Assembly: GCA_046331265.1 (NCBI GenBank)
Contig: JAXLRE010000001.1
Span: 186,001-250,000 of the forward strand
DNA length: 64,000 nt
Origin: JAGPDB01 sp046331265
Lineage (GTDB): Bacteria; Actinomycetota; Acidimicrobiia; IMCC26256; JAGPDB01
Direction of reading: 5' to 3'
The notes beneath the pieces are model-generated. The model saw nothing but the letters and a program-made list of their open reading frames with translations, was not told the DNA's origin and did no database searches. This document shows, piece by piece, positions 8,552-16,560 of this stretch. Numbering within the stretch: position 1 is the first letter of the stretch; each line of letters opens with the position of its first letter. Position numbers and translations under genes: made by a program.

Positions 8552-8841
8552 TAGTCGTCCTTTTGCATTGTTGCCCATAAACCATGAGCGTGCAATCTCG
8601 AAACATCATGTTCACAAGCATCACGTCTCCCTGATGACACAACTGCTTTACCATCATTATGTACCTTCATCATTAGTTCTTCGGCTTTTTCACGAGAGTA
8701 ACCAAATAGCTTCTGCAAAACATGCACAACATAACTCATTAAGTTAACGGGATCATTCCAAACAATAACTACCCAAGGTGTATCTAACAAACCATCTATA
8801 TCAAGATCTTGCTCAACAAGAATATCTGGCGTTTCAGTCAT
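8551..8841 (-). CDS. clpS: ATP-dependent Clp protease adaptor ClpS
   Basis: ClpS delivers N-end-rule substrates to ClpC/ClpA. The protein has the family core: PWVVIVWNDPVNLMSYVVHVLQ, a KLFGYSREKAEELMMKVHNDGKAVV segment split across the substrate-binding pocket, and a terminal DVSRLHAHGLWATMQ typical of actinobacterial ClpS. The ATG at 8839-8841 is preferred: GGAAG lies about 6 nt upstream and it overlaps the nusB stop by only 8 nt. An earlier ATG at 8853 would add four residues. Conserved neighbours are nusB upstream and the DUF2017 gene downstream. Confidence 0.93.
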   Translation of the reverse strand: MTETPDILVEQDLDIDGLLDTPWVVIVWNDPVNLMSYVVHVLQKLFGYSREKAEELMMKVHNDGKAVVSSGRRDACEHDVSRLHAHGLWATMQKDD

Positions 8842-9283
8842 TTTGGCTTCCATTCTCGTCTGACTTGGACGAGTTTACGTTATTTATTAGCTCAACACCA
8901 CGCACCTTATGAGCAATAGTGCTCAGAACGCCATTTATATATTTTGGAGATTGAGGTGTTGAATATTTTTCACATAGTTCAACAGATTCTGAAATAATTG
9001 TACCGACAGGTACATCAGCATTTTTTATCAACTCAGATACAGCCATTCTCAAAACCGCTCTGTCAAAGCTTGGAAGTCTAGACGTAGTCCAACCTTTAGT
9101 ATTTTGAGAAATTAAATCTTCAACTTTCTCTTGCTTCTCTAAATACTCATTGATTATTTCTAATGAATATTTACTAGGAGCGACATCTAATGATTCGACA
9201 ACTTCACCAATTGCTTGATCTTTTGAGTCAGATTCAAAGAACAATAATGTTGCATGCTCTCGCGATGATGTTTTATTCACCAT
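8834..9283 (-). CDS. nusB: Transcription antitermination factor NusB
   Basis: NusB pairs with NusE (S10) on boxA RNA to support antitermination in rRNA operons. The 149-residue protein is all-helical in composition and contains the family stretch NTKGWTTSRLPSFDRAVLRMAVSELIKNADVPVGTIISESVELCEKYSTPQSPKYINGVL, of which FDRAVLRMAVSEL, ESVELCEKYS and YINGVL are diagnostic. A short charged tail follows (NNVNSSKSDENGSQND). It starts 6 nt after efp, as in many Actinobacteria, and overlaps clpS by 8 nt. Confidence 0.94.
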   Translation of the reverse strand: MVNKTSSREHATLLFFESDSKDQAIGEVVESLDVAPSKYSLEIINEYLEKQEKVEDLISQNTKGWTTSRLPSFDRAVLRMAVSELIKNADVPVGTIISESVELCEKYSTPQSPKYINGVLSTIAHKVRGVELINNVNSSKSDENGSQND

Positions 9284-9289
9284 TGATCC

Positions 9290-9850
9290 TTATACACGAG
9301 TTATATATTCGCCAGTTCTTGTATCAACCTTTATTAGTTCACCTTGATTTACAAATAAAGGTACTTGAATCACAATACCTGTTTCTAGCGTTGCTGGTTT
9401 TCTTGCTCCCGAAACTCTATCGCCTTGAATGCCGGGTTCTGTTTCCGCAACGGTTAGTTCAACGCTCGCAGGTAGTTCAACGCCCAATGGCTCCGAACCA
9501 TACATTGGAATCATCGCATTGTCTGACTCTTTAAGATACTTGCCTGCGTCTCCGACTTGGTCAGCAGTTAATGACATTTGGTCATAGGTTTCTAAATCCA
9601 TAAACACAAAATCTTGACCATCACGATAAAGATATTGATAATCACGTTTATCTACGGTTGCTTGTTCTACCTTTACTCCAGCATTAAAAGTTTTTTCTAA
9701 TGTTCTTCCAGTGCGAACATTCTTTAAAGTTGTACGAACGAAAGCACCACCTTTACCGGGTTTAACGTGTTGGAATTCGACAACCTGCATCAAACCTTCA
9801 TCGAGGTTAAGAAACATGCCATTTTTTAGATCATTTGTTGAAACTGCCAT
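9290..9850 (-). CDS. efp: Translation elongation factor P
   Basis: EF-P relieves ribosomes stalled on polyproline. The 186-residue protein has the three expected beta domains: KOW-like N-terminus (MAVSTNDLKNGMFLNLDEG), the tip loop HVKPGKGGAFVRTTLKNV with the lysine that is modified in some species, and a C-terminal OB domain ending VDTRTGEYITRV. I choose MAVSTND as start; another ATG two codons upstream (9856) is possible and neither has a clear ribosome site. A TAGACT hexamer lies 9 nt upstream of the chosen ATG, so the mRNA may be nearly leaderless. It heads the efp-nusB-clpS-DUF2017 unit and is divergent from the gene at 9923. Confidence 0.95.
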   Translation of the reverse strand: MAVSTNDLKNGMFLNLDEGLMQVVEFQHVKPGKGGAFVRTTLKNVRTGRTLEKTFNAGVKVEQATVDKRDYQYLYRDGQDFVFMDLETYDQMSLTADQVGDAGKYLKESDNAMIPMYGSEPLGVELPASVELTVAETEPGIQGDRVSGARKPATLETGIVIQVPLFVNQGELIKVDTRTGEYITRV

Positions 9851-9922
9851 AAGCATATCAGTCTAGTCTCATAAAATAAGCTACGATAAACCACATAAAT
9901 CCAATCATCTAATGGGGTCGAT

Positions 9923-10291
9923 ATGAAAGAAAAAAGCAAAATCTGGTTAACCCTATATGCACCAGCATTGGTAATAACATTGGTATTTTCAGCTGTCTAC
10001 GCGCTACTTATAGGCACAGCTACAAGCACTAGCCAGCTTTCAACCGTAGACTCTATATTCCTACCCGCTCTTGTCCTTGCCATTATTGCTTTGGGCGTAA
10101 CTAGCGGCTTGAGCATAACTAAATCGACAAAAATTGATTCACAAGCTGGTACTAAATATTCATCAACAGCTAAGTTTTTTATTGTTGCCGGTACAATTTT
10201 GTTAGGAATACTTCCTGGTTTAGCTGCAATTATTTCATTACTTATTTACTCAGCTGCAACAAACTGTTCATTACAGCCTAAATGCATGTAA
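9923..10291 (+). CDS. Small membrane protein of unknown function
   Basis: Not recognised. The 122-residue product shows three likely membrane helices: about residues 12-32 (APALVITLVFSAVYALLIG), 45-64 (IFLPALVLAIIALGVTSG) and 84-108 (FFIVAGTILLGILPGLAAIISLLIY), ending NCSLQPKCM. Two cysteines near the C-terminus could pair or bind metal. It is divergent from efp and its stop overlaps the start of the UbiA-like gene in TAATG, so the two are co-translated. That suggests the small protein works at the membrane with the prenyltransferase, but no function can be read from sequence. Confidence 0.7.
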   Translation: MKEKSKIWLTLYAPALVITLVFSAVYALLIGTATSTSQLSTVDSIFLPALVLAIIALGVTSGLSITKSTKIDSQAGTKYSSTAKFFIVAGTILLGILPGLAAIISLLIYSAATNCSLQPKCM

Positions 10292-11295
10292 TGCAGTTAA
10301 TTCGAAATTTAGCTTCTTTTTCCAGAATAAGAACAAGTTTCTTAATTTGTTTGCATTTGGGACTTTCAATACTGGTTTCGAATTATGAAAACGATTTAAA
10401 AAACGATTTGTCTCTCTATATTCATATAACTATTGGAGTTCTATGTTTAATTTTATGTTATATAAATGCTGCATGCGTAAATGATTATGCTGATAAAGAA
10501 ATAGATGTACTTAACGATTTGACTACTAGCGATAGGCCTTTAGTTAATAACCGTATTTCGAAGAAAAATATTTTTTTAATCTATATATTTTCTACCATCA
10601 GCTCGCTAACATTGGCTGCGTTTTTATCTTTAAAGATATTTATTTTGATACTTCTCGTTTTAGTTTTTAATTGTATTTACTCTTTAAAACCTGTACGTCT
10701 TTCATACAGAGGCGGATTAGCAATTGCAACATTGCCTTTTGTGTATGTTTTGGTTCCATTTTTTATAGGTCAACAAATTTCCAAACATATTTTTAGCTTC
10801 AACTTGATGGTAATCTCACTATCGTTTTATCTACTTTTCTGCTCAAGACTAATCCTGAAGGATTTTCGCGACATCAAGGGTGACACTATCTATTCAAAAC
10901 GCACTTTTCTAATTCGTCATGGAAAATTAAAAACAATAACAGCATCTATAACACTTCAAATATTAGGGTTGATATCTATTACTTTTATTGATGTTCAATT
11001 TAAAATTTCAATTTGTTTAGCAGTTCTTTTTCTTACAACTAATTCGATCATTTCATTGCTTGAGATTTTAAAACACGATGACTTCAAACAACAAGGCCCA
11101 ATTTTATCAATGTTTGGACGATTACAAACTGGGATACTTTTTTGTTTTATCTCGTTTTTTATTTTGCTCCAAAATAGCACTCAAGCATTAGCGGTAAATA
11201 TCGTTTTAACTTCTGTTTGTTTGCTGACTGTTATTACAGCACGTGAGATATTTATTAAGGGCTCAATTAAACAAGTTAGAAGATTAAACACTTAA
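10291..11295 (+). CDS. UbiA-family membrane prenyltransferase
   Basis: UbiA enzymes join a polyprenyl diphosphate to an acceptor inside the membrane. Both aspartate-rich signatures are present: NDYADKEIDVLND (about residue 67) and KDFRDIKGD (about residue 191), with SLKPVRLSYRGG between them and roughly eight or nine hydrophobic helices overall. The acceptor cannot be told; menaquinone, heme O, tocopherol-like or lipid phosphate substrates remain open. The chosen ATG at 10291 overlaps the previous stop (TAATG); an ATG at 10282 is also in frame. By eye the gene is more AT-rich than its neighbours. Its 3' end overlaps the convergent M24 peptidase gene by 12 nt. Confidence 0.85.
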   Translation: MQLIRNLASFSRIRTSFLICLHLGLSILVSNYENDLKNDLSLYIHITIGVLCLILCYINAACVNDYADKEIDVLNDLTTSDRPLVNNRISKKNIFLIYIFSTISSLTLAAFLSLKIFILILLVLVFNCIYSLKPVRLSYRGGLAIATLPFVYVLVPFFIGQQISKHIFSFNLMVISLSFYLLFCSRLILKDFRDIKGDTIYSKRTFLIRHGKLKTITASITLQILGLISITFIDVQFKISICLAVLFLTTNSIISLLEILKHDDFKQQGPILSMFGRLQTGILFCFISFFILLQNSTQALAVNIVLTSVCLLTVITAREIFIKGSIKQVRRLNT

Positions 11296-12402
11296 GAATT
11301 TAGGAAATGAAGTAAGAGATTCTGCACCATCTTTTTCCACAGCCAATGTATCTTCTATACGAACACCAGCAAAACCTTCTATATATACACCAGGTTCTAC
11401 AGTCAGGATATTTCCTGCAACTACTTCTACCCCTTCAACAGATCTAACCCATGGTTCTTCATGCACATTAAGCCCAACTCCATGACCTGTTGAATGTGTA
11501 AATTTATCTGCTAATGATTTTTGGTCAAGATATGTACGGCATGTTGAATCAATCTCAGATGTCAGCACTCCTTCTTTTACGTAGTCCACACCCATCTGTT
11601 GTGCATCAATAACGTTCTGCCACAATTCATTTTGCCTATCATCGACTTCGCCGACGCTTATTGTTCTTGTCATGTCAGAACAATATCCGTCGTATATACA
11701 ACCGAAATCAATGACAATCATTTGATTCGGTTGAATTTTCGAATCGGTAGGAAAAGCATGCGGCAAAGCAGCGCGTGCTCCACATGCAGTTATGGTGTCA
11801 AAAGAATTACCCTGTGCACCATTGTCAACCATCGCGCGATCTAATTGTTTAGCAAATTCTTTCTCGCTCGGAAAGTCTTTAAGCAGAGGTATGGTTTTTT
11901 CTAATGCTTCATCGGCAATTCGACAGGCAACACGTATTCTGTCAATCTCTTCTTTTTCTTTTACTTTACGTAAAGCCTCAATGAGGTTGCTTTGAGGGAC
12001 AAAATTTGCACGACTTATTTTTTCAATAAAATTATTAGCACTCGCCCACGTGATTTCGTTCGATTCAAGAGCAATATTTTCATTTTGATTAATGTACTTT
12101 GAAATAATTTCTATTGGACTATTGCCTTGGACTGTAATTTCTATCCGTGCATCAATATCATTTTCTCTAAGTTGTTCTGAACTTTGAACTTCGTATCTTC
12201 CATCTGTTATTAAAATAAAATCTTCACGGGAGATATAAGCAAGCGCGTTCGAACCGGTAAATCCTGTTAGATACCTAATATTGACTAGATTGCTTACGAT
12301 AATAGAGTCGACTTCGCTAGGTAAAACATCTCTTAGACGATTCACGCGCCCAGAAACTTTCATTGGTGTTAAAGCTGAGATTAGCTCTTTTGATCCTGCC
12401 AT
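11284..12402 (-). CDS. M24B metallopeptidase, Xaa-Pro aminopeptidase type
   Basis: These cytosolic enzymes remove N-terminal residues before proline. A creatinase-like N-terminal domain (SEVDSIIVSNLVNIRYLTGFTGSN) is followed by the pita-bread catalytic domain. All five metal ligands can be placed: two Asp in VIDFGCIYDGYCSDMTRT, His in STGHGVGLNVHE, Glu in LTVEPGVYI and Glu in VRIEDT. I use ATG 12402 (MAGSKELIS, 372 residues); the frame is open to a TTG at 12447 inside aroQ. Downstream of aroQ and upstream of efp is the same place occupied by pepQ in Mycobacterium, supporting the call. Confidence 0.9.
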   Translation of the reverse strand: MAGSKELISALTPMKVSGRVNRLRDVLPSEVDSIIVSNLVNIRYLTGFTGSNALAYISREDFILITDGRYEVQSSEQLRENDIDARIEITVQGNSPIEIISKYINQNENIALESNEITWASANNFIEKISRANFVPQSNLIEALRKVKEKEEIDRIRVACRIADEALEKTIPLLKDFPSEKEFAKQLDRAMVDNGAQGNSFDTITACGARAALPHAFPTDSKIQPNQMIVIDFGCIYDGYCSDMTRTISVGEVDDRQNELWQNVIDAQQMGVDYVKEGVLTSEIDSTCRTYLDQKSLADKFTHSTGHGVGLNVHEEPWVRSVEGVEVVAGNILTVEPGVYIEGFAGVRIEDTLAVEKDGAESLTSFPKFLSV

Positions 12403-12433
12403 AATATTTCTTCGACCTCGGAATATTTTGCGT

Positions 12434-12865
12434 TTAGTTCTTTTCAAACATATTTTTTAGCGCTATAGCTGCTAATTCATATGAATCTTTCTTAAATCCA
12501 GCAATCACACCATCGACAACTGCGCTAATTACAGAAATGTGTCTAAATTCTTCTCTTGCATGTGGGTTAGATAAATGTACTTCAATTTTCTTGCCTTCAA
12601 ACATCGAAAGCGCATCGCGTATCGCGTATGAATAATGGGTAAAAGCTCCAGCATTAATAATTATTGCATCATAATTATTTCTTGCATTTTGGATTTGATC
12701 GATAATTTCGCTTTCAGAATTAGATTGAAAATCTTCCACTGAATAAGTGTCTAAAACCTTTTTAACAACATCTATACAATCGTTTAGTGTTTCTTTCCCA
12801 TAAATTTCTGGTTCCCTCTCACCTAATAGATTTAGATTAGGGCCATTAATGACAAGAATTTTCAT
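12434..12865 (-). CDS. aroQ: 3-dehydroquinate dehydratase, type II
   Basis: AroQ dehydrates 3-dehydroquinate to 3-dehydroshikimate. The 143-residue protein has the type II landmarks: ILVINGPNLNLLGEREPEIYG with the catalytic Tyr, IINAGAFTHYSYAIRDAL, VHLSNPHAREEFRHISVIS with the catalytic His, and GVIAGFKKDSYELA. It completes the shikimate set in this window with aroKB, aroC and aroE. A 146-nt gap containing a palindromic element separates it from aroKB, and a TAGAAT hexamer lies 6 nt before its ATG, so it may be transcribed separately as a leaderless message. Confidence 0.96.
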   Translation of the reverse strand: MKILVINGPNLNLLGEREPEIYGKETLNDCIDVVKKVLDTYSVEDFQSNSESEIIDQIQNARNNYDAIIINAGAFTHYSYAIRDALSMFEGKKIEVHLSNPHAREEFRHISVISAVVDGVIAGFKKDSYELAAIALKNMFEKN

Positions 12866-12871
12866 ACCCGC

Positions 12872-12877
12872 ATTCTA
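12872..12877 (-). promoter_or_regulatory. Candidate -10 element for a leaderless aroQ transcript
   Basis: The minus strand has TAGAAT followed by six nucleotides (GCGGGT) and then the aroQ ATG. That spacing would put the transcription start at or next to the A of the start codon, a common actinobacterial arrangement, and there is no ribosome site. No convincing -35 was found, so this is tentative. Confidence 0.35.
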
Positions 12878-12891
12878 CATCCCCTCCACCC

Positions 12892-13007
12892 CCGTGTTGG
12901 GTCGATTTTCTATCGATTTCCTGACCAGATAACCGTTAACACATCAGTAACAAAAAGTGTTTGTGGGATTTCACATCGAAAAACGATAGTTTTTCGACCC
13001 AACACGG
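12892..13007. repeat. Dispersed palindromic element, copy A (14-bp perfect inverted ends)
   Basis: The 116-bp stretch begins with CCGTGTTGGGTCGA (12892-12905) and ends with its exact reverse complement (12994-13007). Both ends continue inward to a CTATCG core. The right end, 12975-13007, is 33 nt that recur at 52894-52926 with a single mismatch. It lies 4 nt past the aroKB stop and fills most of the aroKB-aroQ gap. No T-run follows either arm, so it is not a standard terminator. It contains no ORF of note. Confidence 0.8.
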
Positions 13008-13011
13008 ATAA

Positions 13012-14589
13012 TTAGTGGAGGAAGTCTTTTAGCGCAGCTTCTACGACATCACGGTCGATATCATGATGAAGTGAAACTTTGTCACCATCAAATAAGACAA
13101 AAGACAAGCCACCAACAGATTTTTTATCTGAATACATTAAATCAACAAGTTCACTAGGTGATTTACAGTTTCCAGGAATTAGATTACCTAAATCTAAAGC
13201 ATCAAGTACATCTATTTTTTCTTTATATTGAGCTTCACTTATTAAATCCAATTTCAGAGAAAGCAAACTAACAAAACGTAAACCTATAGCAACTGCATTC
13301 CCGTGAGCTAAATCATAATTAGATTTAGTTTCAAGAGCATGAGCAAGTGTATGCCCTAAATTCAAAGTTGCTCTAGTACCTGTTCTCTCATATGGGTCTA
13401 CTGAAACAACCTGAACTTTATGATTCATACAAGATCTAATTAAAGGAATTAAAGCATTTTCATCGCGATCTAAAATTTCTTGTCCATGATTTAAAATCAA
13501 ATCAGCAATTTGGCTATTACCTAACAATGCATATTTAGCTACTTCACCGAGTCCAGACTTATAATCCTCAAATGGCAAAGAGGAAATAGCTTCAATATCA
13601 GCAAAAATAGTTTTTGGCTGATGGAAAGCCCCGACGAGGTTTTTACCTGCATCTAAATTAATTCCACATTTTCCGCCTATTGATGAATCGATTTGAGCTA
13701 GAAGCGTTGTAGGAACTTGAATAACATCTATACCTCGATAGTATGTTGCTGCAACAAATCCAGACAAGTCACCAACGACTCCTCCACCTAACGCAATGAC
13801 GGCATCGTTACGTGTAATTTTCAGCGTAGCCATTTCATTAATAACTTTTTCATATGAAGCAAATGACTTTGCTTGCTCGCTAGATTCAACAATAATTTTA
13901 TAAATGTTGATAGAAGCCTCAATGCATGACTTTTCGATTTCAATCCAATATTTTTCTGGAATATTTTCTTGAGTAATTAAAACAACATTTTTATAAGAGC
14001 GTAAATAACTAGCTATATTTTCCAGTATTGATTTTCCGACAATAATATTGTTCGACAATTGCAATTGGTTGCCTTGCAAACGTGACACTTGACGATTAAC
14101 GGCTTCACACACTTGATCTAATGATCTATTGGTCGTCGCAATAGTTACATCACTTGCTAAATCATATATTTTAGAACGTGATTTATATTGTTGAGCAACT
14201 TTCTCGACTAAGTCACCTTCAAGTAAAGGTCTGTGTTTCAAAGTGTCAGCACTTAAACGGTCAACTAAATCTTTTTCCAATGCATTCAGAAAAACAACTA
14301 TACCTTTGTTCTTCATTGTGACGATATTACGTGAATTCAAAACCGCACCAGCACCGACAGCAACAATACAATCGTTTTCGTTATTTGATATTTCTTCAAG
14401 GCACCCAGACTCTATAGCTCTAAATTCGCTCTCGCTATTAGTCATTATTTCGCTTATTTGTTGGCCTGTTTTTTCTTCTATATATTCATCTAAATCTATT
14501 GAATCAATTTCAAACAGTTCACAATAGCGTTTTGCGATAGAGGTTTTGCCCACTCCCGAAGGTCCAATAAGAAATATCTTGTTAACCAT
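13012..14589 (-). CDS. aroKB: Fused shikimate kinase / 3-dehydroquinate synthase
   Basis: One 525-residue chain carries two shikimate pathway enzymes. Residues about 1-165 are shikimate kinase: Walker A IGPSGVGKTS, DLDEYIEEKTGQQISEI, shikimate-binding FRAIE and the GGG-like loop VAVGAGAV. Residues about 175-525 are dehydroquinate synthase: ALGGGVVGDLSGFVAATYYRG, IGGKCGINLDAGKN, and metal ligands in GLGEVAKYALL, NLGHTLAHALE and LAHGNAVAIG. Kinase-first fusions of this kind are known, for example in Thermotoga; mycobacteria keep two genes. Both halves look intact, and no internal start or stop suggests a split. It lies 9 nt after aroC. Confidence 0.95.
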   Translation of the reverse strand: MVNKIFLIGPSGVGKTSIAKRYCELFEIDSIDLDEYIEEKTGQQISEIMTNSESEFRAIESGCLEEISNNENDCIVAVGAGAVLNSRNIVTMKNKGIVVFLNALEKDLVDRLSADTLKHRPLLEGDLVEKVAQQYKSRSKIYDLASDVTIATTNRSLDQVCEAVNRQVSRLQGNQLQLSNNIIVGKSILENIASYLRSYKNVVLITQENIPEKYWIEIEKSCIEASINIYKIIVESSEQAKSFASYEKVINEMATLKITRNDAVIALGGGVVGDLSGFVAATYYRGIDVIQVPTTLLAQIDSSIGGKCGINLDAGKNLVGAFHQPKTIFADIEAISSLPFEDYKSGLGEVAKYALLGNSQIADLILNHGQEILDRDENALIPLIRSCMNHKVQVVSVDPYERTGTRATLNLGHTLAHALETKSNYDLAHGNAVAIGLRFVSLLSLKLDLISEAQYKEKIDVLDALDLGNLIPGNCKSPSELVDLMYSDKKSVGGLSFVLFDGDKVSLHHDIDRDVVEAALKDFLH

Positions 14590-14598
14590 AAATATAAG

Positions 14599-15750
14599 TT
14601 AGTCCAGTGAGTCTTTGAATGACTTGGCATTATTTAAAAACTCTTTCATTGAGTCCCCACCAAATTTGCGTAAAGCTTCACTAGCTAGAACTAAAGCAAC
14701 CATCGTTTCCGCAACAACGCCAGCAGCCGGAACAGCAGTTACATCAGTCCTTTCTTTAAAAGATACTGTCTCTTCTTTTGTAACAACATCAGTTGTACGG
14801 ATAACTGGTCTATTTAAAGAAGCCAAGGGTTTCATCCATGCTCTTGCTACCAACAAAGAACCATTAGTAATTCCGCCTTCCACTCCACCGGCTCTAGCAG
14901 TAGGTCTTACGTAATGATGATCTTCATATAAAATCTCATCATGTGCCTGGCTACCTAATTTGTGGGCATTTGCTACGCCGTCACCAATTTCTACTGCTTT
15001 GATCGCTTGAATCGACATTAATGCTTGTGCAAGTAGGCCATCTATTTTTCGATCCCAATGAACATGTGAACCTAAACCTTCAGGTACATTAAATCCAAGA
15101 ACTTCAACTACCCCACCTAAGCTATCGCCTTCTTTTGCTGCAGCTTTGATGACCTTAACCATTTCTTCGCTTGCATTATTTGAAAAACATCTAACTTCGT
15201 TTTCGTCTATTTGGTTTAGATCTTCATAGCTAGGTCTTGCCATATCGTCAGGAACACTGGCTTCACCTATGGATAGAACATGCGACATGATATTAGCACC
15301 AAGTTCATTTAACAGAACTTTAGCAACAGTACCTGCCGCTACCCTTGCAGCAGTTTCACGCGCACTTGCACGTTCCAACACACTTCGGGAATCATCTAAA
15401 TCATATTTCCGCATCCCTGCCAAATCTGCATGCCCAGGGCGAGGTTGAGTTAATTTTTTAGCAGTAATACCTTTCGCAACCGACATTTCTTCCTGCCATT
15501 TAGGCCACTCGGTGTTATGAATGACTATCGAAATTGGTGAACCTAAAGTTTTACCATGGCGCACACCGCCCAAGATCTCAACATCATCACGTTCGAAACG
15601 CATACGAGGTCCCCGACCATATCCAAGTCGTCGACGTGCAAGTTCATCTGCAATTTGTTCTACATTAATTTCCAAACCTGAAGGAATTCCTTCAAGAATT
15701 ACATTTAATGCTTTGCCGTGTGATTCTCCAGCTGTTAAATATCTAAACAT
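14599..15750 (-). CDS. aroC: Chorismate synthase
   Basis: AroC converts EPSP to chorismate with reduced FMN. The 383-residue protein has the family signatures FRYLTAGESHGKALNVILEG at the N-terminus, RRLGYGRGPRMRFERDDVEILGGVRHGKT nearby, RPGHADLAGMRKYDLDDSRSVLERASARETAARVAAG, and AGGVEGGITNG in the C-terminal half. The ordering pilD-aroC-aroKB is conserved in Actinobacteria. EPSP synthase (aroA) and DAHP synthase are not in the window. Confidence 0.97.
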   Translation of the reverse strand: MFRYLTAGESHGKALNVILEGIPSGLEINVEQIADELARRRLGYGRGPRMRFERDDVEILGGVRHGKTLGSPISIVIHNTEWPKWQEEMSVAKGITAKKLTQPRPGHADLAGMRKYDLDDSRSVLERASARETAARVAAGTVAKVLLNELGANIMSHVLSIGEASVPDDMARPSYEDLNQIDENEVRCFSNNASEEMVKVIKAAAKEGDSLGGVVEVLGFNVPEGLGSHVHWDRKIDGLLAQALMSIQAIKAVEIGDGVANAHKLGSQAHDEILYEDHHYVRPTARAGGVEGGITNGSLLVARAWMKPLASLNRPVIRTTDVVTKEETVSFKERTDVTAVPAAGVVAETMVALVLASEALRKFGGDSMKEFLNNAKSFKDSLD

Positions 15751-15756
15751 ATTGAC

Positions 15757-16560
15757 CTAAATTTGAAATAAATCGTGTATTTGGGGTGCATACCAAATGG
15801 CTATTACCGTTCCTGCTGCCAAGAATGGACCAAAAGGTATCTTCATTTTACGTCCTTTTTGTGTAATTGCTGCAATCGCAATGCCTATAAATGAACCAAT
15901 CGCGAAAGATGCCAACATTCCCATGTAACTAACAACGAAACCAAAATATCCCATAGCAAAACCAAGGAATAATGCTAAACGTACATCTCCAAATCCCATG
16001 GCTTTCCCGCCAGTCGCAAACCATACGACAAACAAGAATGCACTATAAGCTAATCCGACGAGTAAACAATCAAGTATTTGCTTGTAATTTTGATTAATTA
16101 TCGAATCTGCAGACAGAAAAACAACTAGTAATGCCCCTATTGGATAAACGATTTTTTTCGGTAGCAACTTTGTATCTATATCTATTGCACTTAGAGCAAG
16201 TAGACCCGAGAAAAATAGTAAGTAACCAATTGTAGAAATGTGTGCATCTAAGCGAATAAAAGTAAAAATCCAAACAAAACAAGTTAACAATTCTATGAAT
16301 GGATACCTAAATGAAATTTTGTTTGAACAATTTCTACATTTACCTCCTAGAACAACATAACTTAAAACAGGGATATTATCGAGCGAACGAATTGGCTCAT
16401 TGCATTTTGGACAATGCGATGAAGGCCTGATAATAGACATGTCATTTGGTACTCGCCATATAACTACATTTAAAAATGATCCAACGGCTAAACCAATAAA
16501 ACCACAAAAAAATATTCCTATTATTTCCCATTGGCTATTAGTAATTGAATCAATGCTCAT
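15757..16560 (-). CDS. pilD: Prepilin peptidase (A24 family)
   Basis: This membrane aspartyl protease cleaves and N-methylates type IV prepilins. The 267-residue protein has an N-terminal helix (FFCGFIGLAVGSFLNVVIWR), a cytosolic methyltransferase-type segment with two CxxC pairs (CPKC and CRNC), and about seven further hydrophobic segments. The catalytic aspartates are visible in SAIDIDTKLLPK and GFGDVRLALFLG. It sits inside the shikimate cluster, as pilD-like genes do in other Actinobacteria, overlapping aroE by 11 nt. Likely substrates are the three pilin-like proteins encoded at 26097-29997, about 10 kb away. Confidence 0.93.
   Translation of the reverse strand: MSIDSITNSQWEIIGIFFCGFIGLAVGSFLNVVIWRVPNDMSIIRPSSHCPKCNEPIRSLDNIPVLSYVVLGGKCRNCSNKISFRYPFIELLTCFVWIFTFIRLDAHISTIGYLLFFSGLLALSAIDIDTKLLPKKIVYPIGALLVVFLSADSIINQNYKQILDCLLVGLAYSAFLFVVWFATGGKAMGFGDVRLALFLGFAMGYFGFVVSYMGMLASFAIGSFIGIAIAAITQKGRKMKIPFGPFLAAGTVIAIWYAPQIHDLFQI

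Noticed and set aside
10995..11180. 61-codon minus-strand frame within the UbiA-like gene
   Set aside because: Antisense to a gene with clear UbiA motifs; no independent support.
12892..13007. CRISPR repeat unit
   Set aside because: There are only two end units in inverted order in one locus, with no regular spacers and no cas genes.
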